DNA of 64,000 nucleotides from Paenibacillus planticolens (GTDB lineage: Bacteria > Bacillota > Bacilli > Paenibacillales > NBRC-103111), in NCBI RefSeq assembly GCF_013141725.1, contig NZ_WHNZ01000061.1, positions 1-64,000 of the forward strand, read 5' to 3'. Position 1 is the stretch's first letter. Every line of letters begins with the position of its first letter. Both the position numbers and the translations under genes were made by a program. Below, piece by piece: positions 1 to 8,553 of this stretch. A model generated the notes under the pieces. The model was given only the letters and a program-made list of their open reading frames with translations, did no database searches and was not told the origin of the DNA.

Positions 1-17
1 GTCATATTCATTTAAAT

Positions 18-90
18 GGAAAAACTCCCGCTATTTGCGCCGGTTTCGTGAGAATTCACGAAATCCGGTCAAATTAACGGGAGTTTTTCC
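18..90. repeat. Near-perfect 73-base palindrome / possible terminator
   Basis: Outer arms of 13 bases (GGAAAAACTCCCG at 18-30 and its exact reverse complement at 78-90) enclose inner arms (CCGGTTTCGTGA at 40-51 against TCACGAAATCCGG at 56-68). Read from either end it begins GGAAAAACTCCCG followed by TATTTG or TTAATTTG, which resembles the units of the repeats near 9.9 kb and 20.6-21.0 kb. It lies about 100 bases past the selO stop and carries T runs on both strands, so it could also end transcription. Whether it is a repeat, a terminator or both is inference. Confidence 0.65.
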
Positions 91-190
91 TTATATATTC
101 CCTGCGAGCTCATCCTTCGAGCCATTTAGAGGGATATTTTCCAGTTATCTTCATTTAGCAACAGAAAATTCATTGATCCATCTCGCAATC

Positions 191-1681
191 TCATGTCCCG
201 CAAAAAGTTCGGTAAGGACCGGATGTTGGCGCCGGCAATGCTGCGTACTCAGCTTGTTCGGAGGTATGTGCATAGGGGTTCGCAAGAACTCCCAGCAACC
301 TTTCCATCACGCTGTAATCTCCATGCTTCGCTGCGGCTTCCAGTGCCTCTTCTACCCGGTGGTTCCGCGGTATGACAGCAGGATTGCTGCTGCGCATCAA
401 CTGATGCGAGGAAGCTTGCAGTTCATCCTGCCTGCTAAGCCTTGCCTGCCAGCGTTCATGCCACTGCGCAAATTCCGTAGTGCCGCATAAGAACATCTCT
501 TCCCTTTTATCAAAAGTTAAAGCAAGGAAAGTATTCGTATAGTCTTCTCCATACTTTTTCATCATACCAAGCAGGTCATCGATCAGAGACACATCGTCCT
601 GTTCTTCACTAAAGAGGCCCAATTTCGCTCTCATTCCCGAAAGCCAGTTCCGGTGATACATTTCGGAAAAAGTGGCCAGCGCGGCTTCAGCGATTTGAAT
701 CGCCTGTTCTTCATTTTCATTCAACAGCGGCAATAAAGTTTCTGCGAATCTCGCCAGGTTCCACGCAGCAATGCGCGGCTGATTGCCATAAGCGTAGCGC
801 CCTTGTGTATCGATAGAGCTAAAAACCGTTGCTGGGTCATAGGCATCCATGAAGGCGCAAGGACCATAATCAATGGTTTCCCCGCTAAGGGCCATGTTGT
901 CGGTGTTCATCACGCCATGAATGAAGCCCACGAGCTGCCATTTGGCGATCAGAGCGGCTTGACGCTTAATCACTTCCTTAAGCAGCATCAGGTACCGGTT
1001 CTCATCTTGATCTACTTCGGGAAAATGTCTTTGCAAGGTGTAATCAGCCATAGCCCGGAGATCCTCTTCTGTGCCAAACTTGGCAGCAAATTGGAAGGTG
1101 CCGACGCGCAGATGACTCGCGGCTACGCGGGTAAGAATCGCACCCGGCTGCTCGATTTCGCGATACACCGTCTCACCGGTGGCGACCACCGCTAAGCTGC
1201 GTGTTGACGGAATGCCAAGCGCATGCATAGCTTCGCTAATGATGTATTCACGCAGCATCGGTCCCAGCGCTGCTCGGCCATCACCTCCGCGGGAGTAAAT
1301 CGTCCGCCCGGAACCTTTTAGCTGGATATCGACACGCACGTCTTGAGGAGTAAGATGTTCTCCCATCAGATTCGCCCGACCGTCCCCCAACATGTTAAAG
1401 TACCCGAATTGATGACCTGCATAGGCTTGTGCAAGCGGCAAAGCGCCTTCGGGAATCTCGTTGCCGGCAAGCTGCCCCACGCCTTCTAAGCTTTGCAAAG
1501 CTTGGGCGTTCAAGCCAAGTGATGCTGCCAACGGACCATTCAAAATGACTATTTCAGGAGAACTTACAGGAGTCGGTTGTAGACGGCTATAAAATAATTT
1601 CGGCAGACGCGCATAACTGTTGTCGAAATGCCAACCGATTTCCTTGTCATTTTCGCTTTCTTGAATTGAAATTTTATCCAT
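191..1681 (-). CDS. selO: SelO/YdiU family protein adenylyltransferase
   Basis: The 496-residue protein is full length for the SelO pseudokinase family. These proteins transfer AMP from ATP to Ser/Thr/Tyr of target proteins using an inverted nucleotide position. Visible family marks are AYAGHQFGYFNMLGDGRA (about residues 86-103), the LKGSGRT nucleotide loop with GGDGRAALGPMLREYI after it, the STRSLAVV strand, and the catalytic FIHGVMNTDNM followed by DYGPCAFMDAY. There is no C-terminal selenocysteine; the protein ends in CGT, with a plain Cys near the end. The start is set by AAGGAGGGC eight bases or fewer before the ATG. It stands alone, with its own upstream region. Family assignment is secure; the targets are unknown. 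Confidence 0.95.
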   Translation of the reverse strand: MDKISIQESENDKEIGWHFDNSYARLPKLFYSRLQPTPVSSPEIVILNGPLAASLGLNAQALQSLEGVGQLAGNEIPEGALPLAQAYAGHQFGYFNMLGDGRANLMGEHLTPQDVRVDIQLKGSGRTIYSRGGDGRAALGPMLREYIISEAMHALGIPSTRSLAVVATGETVYREIEQPGAILTRVAASHLRVGTFQFAAKFGTEEDLRAMADYTLQRHFPEVDQDENRYLMLLKEVIKRQAALIAKWQLVGFIHGVMNTDNMALSGETIDYGPCAFMDAYDPATVFSSIDTQGRYAYGNQPRIAAWNLARFAETLLPLLNENEEQAIQIAEAALATFSEMYHRNWLSGMRAKLGLFSEEQDDVSLIDDLLGMMKKYGEDYTNTFLALTFDKREEMFLCGTTEFAQWHERWQARLSRQDELQASSHQLMRSSNPAVIPRNHRVEEALEAAAKHGDYSVMERLLGVLANPYAHTSEQAEYAALPAPTSGPYRTFCGT

Positions 1682-1783
1682 AATGCCCTCCTTCTATCAT
1701 CGCTTAACGCTATTGATCAGTTCACTAATCATATCATCCGATATCTTCTCCAGCAAATCTGAAAATCATCATCGCCCAGCGGC

Positions 1784-1827
1784 AAAAAAAGTGCCAAGAA
1801 CCCTTGTCACATCAGGGTTTCTTGGCA
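1784..1827 (-). terminator. Terminator of the SLH-peptidase gene
   Basis: An inverted repeat TGCCAAGAACCCT (1792-1804) / AGGGTTTCTTGGCA (1814-1827) is followed on the minus strand by a run of seven T. It lies just past the peptidase stop. Confidence 0.85.
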
Positions 1828-1833
1828 TATCAA

Positions 1834-4296
1834 TCATGAGGCTGATTTTTTCTTGTTTTTCACGTTCTTATTCAGGAAATGGATAAGTGCTTGATAGAAA
1901 TCACGTGCGTTTTCCAACTTGTTAAAACCGTGTCCCTCATTTTTCTTGAGCATATAAGGAACGTCTACATCTAACTTGCGGAGCGCTGCAACGATTTGAT
2001 CCGATTCCGCTTTATTCACGCGAGGATCGTTCACACCTTGGGCAATCATCAGCGGAGCTTTGATTTGATCAACATGCAGCAGTGGCGATACATCTTCCAG
2101 CAACTTCTTATCTTTCACCGGGTCGCCGACCTGCAGGTACATCACCGGAAGATCGAGCTCCCAATACGAAGGCGTAGTCTTCATAAAAGTAAGGAGACTG
2201 GACGGCCCAACATAATCTACGCCGGCCGCGTACAAATCAGGAGTAAACGTCATGCCAGCCAGTGTCGCATATCCGCCATAAGAGGCCCCGTATATCGCTA
2301 CGCGCTCAGGATCTGCCGTCCCTCGTTGGATCAGCCAGTTCACACCGTCGGTAATATCGTTCTGCATAGCTTTGCCCCATTGCTTGTCCCCGGCATGCAG
2401 AAATGCTTTTCCATAGCCGCTGGAACCCCGGAAATTCAACTGCAGTACGGCATATCCTTGGTTGGCAAGCAACTGCGCTTCCATATTATAGCCCCAAGAA
2501 TTGCGACTCCACGGTCCCCCGTGCGGATTGACGACAACAGGCAGTTTCGTAGCGGCAACGCCTTTGGGAAGCGTTAAATAGCCATGGATCGTCAATCCGT
2601 CCCTGCTTTTAAAAGAAATCGGCTGCATATCCGCCATCTTTTTCTCATCGATCTTGGGCTGCATATCGGCAATTTTGTCGAGCTTATCCGTCTTACGGTC
2701 GTACAAATAATAGCTGCCGTAAGATTTATCGCTTCCCGTGTACAAAAGCAGCACGTCCCTGTCCGGCGATCCGATCAGGCCCCAATGGCGGGTTTTCAGC
2801 TTTTCTTCGATTGTATGGGACAGCGCTTCAAACTCTTTGTCCAAATACTGCATTTGCATGTCATCCGTCTCATACGAGACGGCCAGAATGGACTGCTTCT
2901 TAAAGGAAACGATGATATCATTAATATCCACATCGTTATTCACATAAAGAACTTCCGTCTCTTTCCTCGTATTCGGATCATATTTCACTAAAGCCATCTT
3001 ATCTCTTCCTACATTGGAAACCGCGTAGATTTGCTCATTATTAAAGGTGAAAAGTGCAGGAAGAAAGGTATCACTCGCGTTAAACGTGTCTATTATCGCA
3101 AAGGCTTTGTTCTCGTCTTCCCGATAGAGCAGACTAGTCTTTTCACCGTCTCTGGCGAGCGCCGCCCGGACTCTCCCCCAGTTGTCCGTCGCCCACAGTT
3201 TAACGTTTCCGGGATTTTGCGCGTGCATGTTCGTTTCTCCGTTGCTCAGCTTAACCCTATACACGTCCATAACTTTGGGATCGCGCTTATTCATTGTCAG
3301 CAAGAGCTCTAGATCGTTTTCATCCTGCGCAGGCAAAACATCGAGAAGATCCGCCTTTACGTTCGGATATGGAGTCAGATCGCTGTCGCCGGAACCGTCG
3401 ACTTTAACGGCCCGGATATGCGTGTTTTCCGTCCCGCCGCTATCGATCGAATAGACGATCACCTTATCGGTAATCCAATACATATGACCGATATTTTCGT
3501 CTTTGGAACTCGTCAGCCGGGTACTTTGCTCCTCACCGACCTTTTGAATATACAGGTTCATCCGGTTTTCCCATGGCTGCAGGTAGGCCAGCGTTTTGCC
3601 GTCGGGCGATAGCCGCATCGCCGCTTTATTCGGCAGCTGCAAGAAGTCATCCAGTGTGTAGGAACCTTGCGACGTCTCTTCCTTCTGAGATATCGTTCGA
3701 TAGATAAACAACACTAGCTGTGCGCGGGTCACCTGATCCTGCGGCATAAACGATAGCTGATCCGTTATAAAATTTTGCTTCAGCTTTATGACATCGTCAT
3801 GATGGACTTTGGAAATAACAGCTTCATCCTTAAGCCAAGCCTGGATACCGTTATCCTTAAGCTGAAAAGCACGAACCAGCAAGCTCGCCATCTGCTCCCG
3901 TGTAAGAAGCGAATCCGGCTGATAGAGCCCATCATTGCCCTGGACAATGTTTTGTTCTTTCAAAGCATTAACCGCCTCCGCATACGGGCTGGTTTCCGCT
4001 ACGTCTTTAAATGCATTCAGCGATTTCGGCTTGTTCAGCTTTAACGCTTTACTGAGCCATTCTGCGGCATCCCCGCGCGTTACGGCATCATTCGGATGAA
4101 AGCTGCCGTCTTCCTCTGCATCAATAATGCCTTTCTGCTTCAGAAGGGTGATTTCTTGACTCGCATAATAATCTCCGGGCACGTCTGGATAGGCAGCCGG
4201 ATCGCTGCTCGCCTGAGCGCCGATCGGAAGCGCAGCCGTCGCAATCCATACCGCCGCCAAAATCGAAACTACCCCTCTTTGAAAAAAAATCTTCAT
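1834..4296 (-). CDS. S-layer (SLH) anchored S9 prolyl oligopeptidase family protein
   Basis: The 820-residue secreted peptidase starts at the ATG preceded by GGAGGGTGAGT; an upstream in-frame ATG at 4461 gives an implausible leader. A signal peptide (about residues 1-30, cut near AQASS) is followed by three SLH repeats (about 35-205: YPDV..YY, AFKDV..SPYA, and a third ending near FIYRT) that normally bind pyruvylated secondary wall polymer. The centre is a WD40/TolB-like propeller (about 215-560). The C-terminal alpha/beta hydrolase has Ser in GASYGG (about 669), Asp in GVNDPRV (about 756) and His in EGHGF (about 788), so the triad is complete. Expected role: cleavage of peptides at the cell surface. 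SLH plus S9 in one chain is uncommon but coherent. It is divergent from the transporter gene at 4467. Confidence 0.9.
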   Translation of the reverse strand: MKIFFQRGVVSILAAVWIATAALPIGAQASSDPAAYPDVPGDYYASQEITLLKQKGIIDAEEDGSFHPNDAVTRGDAAEWLSKALKLNKPKSLNAFKDVAETSPYAEAVNALKEQNIVQGNDGLYQPDSLLTREQMASLLVRAFQLKDNGIQAWLKDEAVISKVHHDDVIKLKQNFITDQLSFMPQDQVTRAQLVLFIYRTISQKEETSQGSYTLDDFLQLPNKAAMRLSPDGKTLAYLQPWENRMNLYIQKVGEEQSTRLTSSKDENIGHMYWITDKVIVYSIDSGGTENTHIRAVKVDGSGDSDLTPYPNVKADLLDVLPAQDENDLELLLTMNKRDPKVMDVYRVKLSNGETNMHAQNPGNVKLWATDNWGRVRAALARDGEKTSLLYREDENKAFAIIDTFNASDTFLPALFTFNNEQIYAVSNVGRDKMALVKYDPNTRKETEVLYVNNDVDINDIIVSFKKQSILAVSYETDDMQMQYLDKEFEALSHTIEEKLKTRHWGLIGSPDRDVLLLYTGSDKSYGSYYLYDRKTDKLDKIADMQPKIDEKKMADMQPISFKSRDGLTIHGYLTLPKGVAATKLPVVVNPHGGPWSRNSWGYNMEAQLLANQGYAVLQLNFRGSSGYGKAFLHAGDKQWGKAMQNDITDGVNWLIQRGTADPERVAIYGASYGGYATLAGMTFTPDLYAAGVDYVGPSSLLTFMKTTPSYWELDLPVMYLQVGDPVKDKKLLEDVSPLLHVDQIKAPLMIAQGVNDPRVNKAESDQIVAALRKLDVDVPYMLKKNEGHGFNKLENARDFYQALIHFLNKNVKNKKKSAS

Positions 4297-4466
4297 ACTC
4301 ACCCTCCTGCATCGTACATGCAACAATAATACGGAACGCATCCCATTATATACCAGAAAATACAGTATGAATAGACTACTAGAGTAGATTTCAGCATGCA
4401 TGTATGAAAAAGGCGGATAGGCGGAAAATAGGGTAAAAAAGTTCGCTGATGGGAGAAGCAATCAAC

Positions 4467-5699
4467 ATGAGCATAACATCATTGCTGCGTGAACCCTCTA
4501 AACGAAAATTGCTGTTCAGCGCGGGAATAAGCTGGCTCTTTGATGCCATGGATGTAGGGATTATTTCCTTTATCGTGGCCGCGCTGGCCGTCGAATGGAA
4601 ATTAGGGGCTCAGCAAATTGGCTTCCTGGCTGCCATTAATTCAGTCGGAATGGCCGTTGGTGCAGCAGTTGCAGGCGCAAGTGCAGACCGCTACGGACGT
4701 CGTGCCGTCCTTCTGGCGACGCTGCTTATTTTTTCTGCGGCAAGCGGACTCTCTGCGTTAGCAACAAGCTTTATGATGCTATGCGTTCTGCGCTTCATAA
4801 CTGGCTTCGGTCTTGGCGGTGAGCTTCCCGTTGCTTCCACACTTGTTTCGGAATCGTTCTCTGCGAAAGACAGGGGACGCGCCGTTGTACTGCTGGAAAG
4901 CTTTTGGGCATGCGGATGGATTGTCGCGGCATTAATTGCCTATTTCGTCATACCTGTTTACGGTTGGAGAACCGCCTTTCTCATAGGCGCACTGCCCGCA
5001 TTGTATGCTATTTATTTAAGAAGAGCTATTCAAGATTCACCGCGATTTATCGAGCAGCGCAGTCGCAAGTTGACATTCAAAGAGCGCATCGTCTCGGTTT
5101 GGTCAGCCAAATACCGCAAATCGACAGGCACGCTTTGGGTGCTTTGGTTCATTGTGGTTTTTTCTTATTACGGCATGTTTCTGTGGCTGCCAACGGTAAT
5201 GGTTTTGAAAGGCTTTAGCCTCGTAAAAAGCTTTCAATATGTCTTGATCATGACATTAGCGCAGCTTCCCGGCTATTTCACGGCAGCTTACTTGATTGAG
5301 AGATTCGGTCGCAAATTTGTGCTTGTTACTTATTTGCTGCTGACGGCTGTAAGCGCACTATGGTTCAGCACGGCCGGTACGGAAGGAAATCTGATTGCAG
5401 CAGGCATTAGCCTGTCGTTCTTCAATCTTGGCGCATGGGGGGCCATGTATGCCTACACGCCCGAGTTGTATCCTACCGGCGTTCGCTCGACGGGCGTAGG
5501 TTTTGCCGCAGCATTCGGACGTATTGGCGGCATCATAGGTCCGTACCTTGTAGGCTTGCTCGTAGCTATAGGCCACAGCATCACCTCGATTTTCATCATT
5601 TTCTTCGTCGCCATCTTATTCGGAGCGCTAGCACTGTTGTTCTTCGGCAAAGAAACAAAAGGAACTGACCCGGATGAGGCGATTAACGGGAACGGATAG
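4467..5699 (+). CDS. MFS transporter, NiaP (YceI)-like
   Basis: About 410 residues with 12 hydrophobic segments. It has the MFS loop 2-3 signature SADRYGRR (about residues 73-80) and the repeat-half counterpart ERFGRK. The N-terminal WLFDAMDVGIISF stretch and ELPVASTLVSE followed by VVLLESFWACGW closely match what I know of the B. subtilis YceI/NiaP niacin transporter group, so vitamin B3 uptake is the best guess; aromatic acid porters are close relatives. The ATG at 4467 is chosen over 4449 because GGAGAAG lies eight bases before it. It is divergent from the SLH peptidase, and convergent with vanY downstream. Confidence 0.85.
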   Translation: MSITSLLREPSKRKLLFSAGISWLFDAMDVGIISFIVAALAVEWKLGAQQIGFLAAINSVGMAVGAAVAGASADRYGRRAVLLATLLIFSAASGLSALATSFMMLCVLRFITGFGLGGELPVASTLVSESFSAKDRGRAVVLLESFWACGWIVAALIAYFVIPVYGWRTAFLIGALPALYAIYLRRAIQDSPRFIEQRSRKLTFKERIVSVWSAKYRKSTGTLWVLWFIVVFSYYGMFLWLPTVMVLKGFSLVKSFQYVLIMTLAQLPGYFTAAYLIERFGRKFVLVTYLLLTAVSALWFSTAGTEGNLIAAGISLSFFNLGAWGAMYAYTPELYPTGVRSTGVGFAAAFGRIGGIIGPYLVGLLVAIGHSITSIFIIFFVAILFGALALLFFGKETKGTDPDEAINGNG

Positions 5700-5721
5700 G
5701 AATTGGATTTCGGAGTCCGGT

Positions 5722-6585
5722 TCAGGGGAACACAGTCACAATGACGCCATCCATATTGTTGCCTGAAATCTCATAGTGACGATCTCCTGGAACTTGAATG
5801 GTGGTATTTTTAGAAATCGGATAATATGAAATCTCATACTTCACACCTTGAACAGTAGTCGAAACCGACTTTTGTTCTTTCAGATAATCCAAGTACTGTT
5901 CCAAAGATAAATTCTTCTGCTGCATAATCACACTGTGAGGCAAACCAACGTATCGGAAATGCCAAGGTTCATATTGGATGCCGGTTACGGCCGTTTTGTC
6001 TTTGGGATAACGTAAAATAAACCCGTACATCGATGCATTTTTCGTAAGCCAAATGCCCTCAGGAGCTTGACTCATTTCCTTTTGCGAAGACCCGATATCA
6101 AGTGCCAATCCTAAGTTATGTTCGCTGTAGCCCGCTGGCAAAGCATAGTCTGGCCCCATTTCTTTATAAAGCTGACTTTGTTCTTTGTTGGTTCGATAAC
6201 CGCTGTTTATCATAAAATGACTTACGCCCTCTTTGTCGGCTGCTGCGACCATCGTTGAGAAGGATTGCACCACCCGCTGCGACAATTGAACGGTACGATC
6301 CAATAAGCCAAACCCCTTAACCAACTCCTTATGCTGAAACAGATTGACCACATCCGTTTGCATGCCCGCTTGATGGACAGGATACTCTTTATTAATCAAT
6401 ACTAGATTCCCTTGGTAAATCTGATCTTTTGTAACTCCTACCGTAAGATTGTTACTTCCGGAATTCACCGAATGCGCTTCATTATTTTCCTTCCCTTGAT
6501 CGCCGTTCGCGGCTTCCGGTTCTTGGTGAAAAGCTTGATAGCCTAGCAGCACGATGATGACAAGCCAAAAAACCCACTTCTTCAT
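5722..6585 (-). CDS. vanY: VanY-type D-alanyl-D-alanine carboxypeptidase
   Basis: The 287-residue protein has an N-terminal membrane anchor (about residues 3-18) and a VanY/M15B domain. Zinc and catalytic motifs are visible: SGYRTNKEQ (about 135-143), SEHNLGLALDIG (the SxHxxGxAxD motif, His and Asp ligands) and EPWHFRYVG (catalytic Glu and last His ligand). It would remove the terminal D-Ala from peptidoglycan precursors at the outer membrane face. It follows vanS by about 95 bases and vanR-vanS-vanY are collinear. No vanH, ligase or vanX gene is present around it, so high-level glycopeptide resistance is not implied. It is convergent with the MFS gene. Confidence 0.9.
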   Translation of the reverse strand: MKKWVFWLVIIVLLGYQAFHQEPEAANGDQGKENNEAHSVNSGSNNLTVGVTKDQIYQGNLVLINKEYPVHQAGMQTDVVNLFQHKELVKGFGLLDRTVQLSQRVVQSFSTMVAAADKEGVSHFMINSGYRTNKEQSQLYKEMGPDYALPAGYSEHNLGLALDIGSSQKEMSQAPEGIWLTKNASMYGFILRYPKDKTAVTGIQYEPWHFRYVGLPHSVIMQQKNLSLEQYLDYLKEQKSVSTTVQGVKYEISYYPISKNTTIQVPGDRHYEISGNNMDGVIVTVFP

Positions 6586-6680
6586 TCTGTTCCCTCCTTA
6601 ACCTTGCATGCGTACAGGATAGGACAAACTGTTTAAAAAAGAAGTGGGGCAAATATAAAATTTTTCTTAAATGTAATCGG

Positions 6681-7766
6681 TCATTGCGGTAAACGCACTT
6701 CAAAGAGTGTTCGAATCAAATTGCTTTGAACAGAAATCGTTCCTTGATGCTGCTCCACAATATTTTTCGCAATAAATAACCCTAGGCCGGTACTCCCACC
6801 TTGATACGTGCGAGCTTGATCCCCGGTATAAAACATATCAAAGAGATACGGCAGTTCTTCTTCAGGAATGCAATTGCCATAATTGATGATGTGGACGACC
6901 ACATCGTTGGCATCCGTATAACAGTGGATATCCACGAATTGTCCATCTTTTCCATATCGATTAGCATTCGTCAACAGATTTTCAAATACCCGTGCCAACA
7001 ACTCACCATCACACCAAATTTTCAATTGCGGAATGATCTGCAGTCTGACCGACAAATGACTTTTCTCAAAAACAGGATATAATTCTTCACTGAGTTGGTT
7101 GAGAAGATCGCTTAAATCGATTTGCTTTTTTTCAATGGTCAGCATGCCGTAATTCATTCTGGTGAGTTCAAACAGTTCATCAATCAGCTTTTCCAATCTC
7201 TGTGACTTGGTAAAAGCAATGGTCGTATAATGTTTAATTTGCTCCGCAGTCAACTGATTGTCATGAAGAATAAAATCCAAATAACCTAAAACCGAAGTCA
7301 GCGGCGTACGCAAATCATGGGCTAAATTCAAAACTAACTGATCCTTGCTGCTTTCTGCAAAATCGCCTCTCTCCACCGCTTTCTGCAGCTTCACACTAGC
7401 CATATTGATATCTTCAGCAATCTCCTTGAACTCGTCATTCGATGAAATGTGTACACGGCTTTGAAAATTACCGTTGGCAAGACGATGAATACCTGCCGAA
7501 ATCTCATTGAAATAGGTTGCATAGGGCTTGGTGAGGAAAAAGAAAAATAAAATAGCAAGCGGGATAAAGACGATTAAAAAGAAATTAAGATCTCCGAAAT
7601 TGTAGATCATGTGACGAAATTTGGCTAAGGGTTCATCGACCCGCACACCCATATAATAAAGTTGCAGCACTTTATAAAGTAAGAACGTAATGATGCCTGA
7701 GAAAAGCAGGCTAAGACCTAATAACACGATCATTTTAAAACGAAAACTTCGCATCATTTTAGCCAT
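6681..7766 (-). CDS. vanS: VanS-type sensor histidine kinase
   Basis: 361 residues. Two transmembrane segments (about 12-35 and 56-75) flank a short external loop; a HAMP domain (about 76-128) and HisKA with phospho-acceptor His in LAHDLRTPLTS (about 150) follow. The HATPase domain has N box NLLTNANRYG, a degenerate G1 box, and G2 GSTGLGLFIAK. The short extracellular loop and two-helix sensor resemble VanS from the vanF/vanA group. It overlaps the vanR stop by eight bases, so the two genes are translated together. It probably phosphorylates VanR on cell-wall stress or glycopeptide binding; the signal is inferred. Confidence 0.88.
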   Translation of the reverse strand: MAKMMRSFRFKMIVLLGLSLLFSGIITFLLYKVLQLYYMGVRVDEPLAKFRHMIYNFGDLNFFLIVFIPLAILFFFFLTKPYATYFNEISAGIHRLANGNFQSRVHISSNDEFKEIAEDINMASVKLQKAVERGDFAESSKDQLVLNLAHDLRTPLTSVLGYLDFILHDNQLTAEQIKHYTTIAFTKSQRLEKLIDELFELTRMNYGMLTIEKKQIDLSDLLNQLSEELYPVFEKSHLSVRLQIIPQLKIWCDGELLARVFENLLTNANRYGKDGQFVDIHCYTDANDVVVHIINYGNCIPEEELPYLFDMFYTGDQARTYQGGSTGLGLFIAKNIVEQHQGTISVQSNLIRTLFEVRLPQ

Positions 7767-8454
7767 TGAATGTGTATCCTACACCCCAAACGGTTTTGAT
7801 CCATTTGTTTTTATTGTGATCTTCGCCAAGTTTTTTTCGCAGGGTACGAATATGCACCATAACCGTATTGCCGCTTTCATAGTAGGCTTCGCCCCACACT
7901 TGCCGGAAAATATTTTCCACACTAAATACTTTCTTGGCGTGAGCAGCCAGCAAATACAGAATATCGAACTCTTTCGGCGTTAGTTCGATATTTTCACCAT
8001 ACTGAATGACTGTCCGCTGGTCAGGATCAATCGTCAATCCACCCGCTTCAATGACAGATTTGCTTGCTGCCGCTGGCATGTTCAATTGCGTGGATCTGCG
8101 CAGCTGGGCATTCACTCGGGCAACAAGTTCCATGGGATTGAAAGGCTTGGTCATATAATCGTCCGCCCCCATCACCAATCCCGTGATTTTATCCAAATCC
8201 GACGATTTGGCACTCAAAAAAATAATCGGCATATGATGTTGTTCCCGTATTTGACGCGTTACTTCATAACCATCCAGCTTAGGCATCATGATATCTAAGA
8301 TCGCCAAATCAATCGAGTGCGACCCAATGGCGCGAATGGCCTCTCGCCCATCCGATACTTTGATCAAATGGTACCCTTCCTTTTCTAAATGCAAAGCAAT
8401 CAGATCTGCAATCTCCGCTTCGTCATCCGCTATCAATATCGTTGTAGGCTTCAT
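7759..8454 (-). CDS. vanR: VanR-type OmpR family response regulator
   Basis: 231 residues. The receiver domain has the acidic pair DDEAE (about 10-14), phospho-acceptor Asp in LAILDIMMPKLDGYE (about 54), Thr/Ser switch FLSAKSS and Lys in TKPFNP. A winged-helix DNA-binding domain follows (about 130-231: LTPKEFDILYLL, ending VWGVGYTF). It is the first gene of vanR-vanS-vanY, with a GGAGCG ribosome site. It likely activates its own operon and vanY. The assignment to VanR rather than a generic OmpR regulator rests on the genetic context plus overall resemblance. Confidence 0.88.
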   Translation of the reverse strand: MKPTTILIADDEAEIADLIALHLEKEGYHLIKVSDGREAIRAIGSHSIDLAILDIMMPKLDGYEVTRQIREQHHMPIIFLSAKSSDLDKITGLVMGADDYMTKPFNPMELVARVNAQLRRSTQLNMPAAASKSVIEAGGLTIDPDQRTVIQYGENIELTPKEFDILYLLAAHAKKVFSVENIFRQVWGEAYYESGNTVMVHIRTLRKKLGEDHNKNKWIKTVWGVGYTFNG

Positions 8455-8553
8455 AGAGATTTCGCTCCTATAGGATAGTAAACCGGATCTTCAATGGGTA
8501 TCCGTTCCTTCTTATTCTACCCTAATTTGCCTCTTTCGCCCATTTTCTCCGAA

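Noticed and set aside
5722..8454. Complete glycopeptide resistance operon
   Set aside because: No D-Ala-D-Lac ligase, VanH or VanX motif occurs anywhere in the window.
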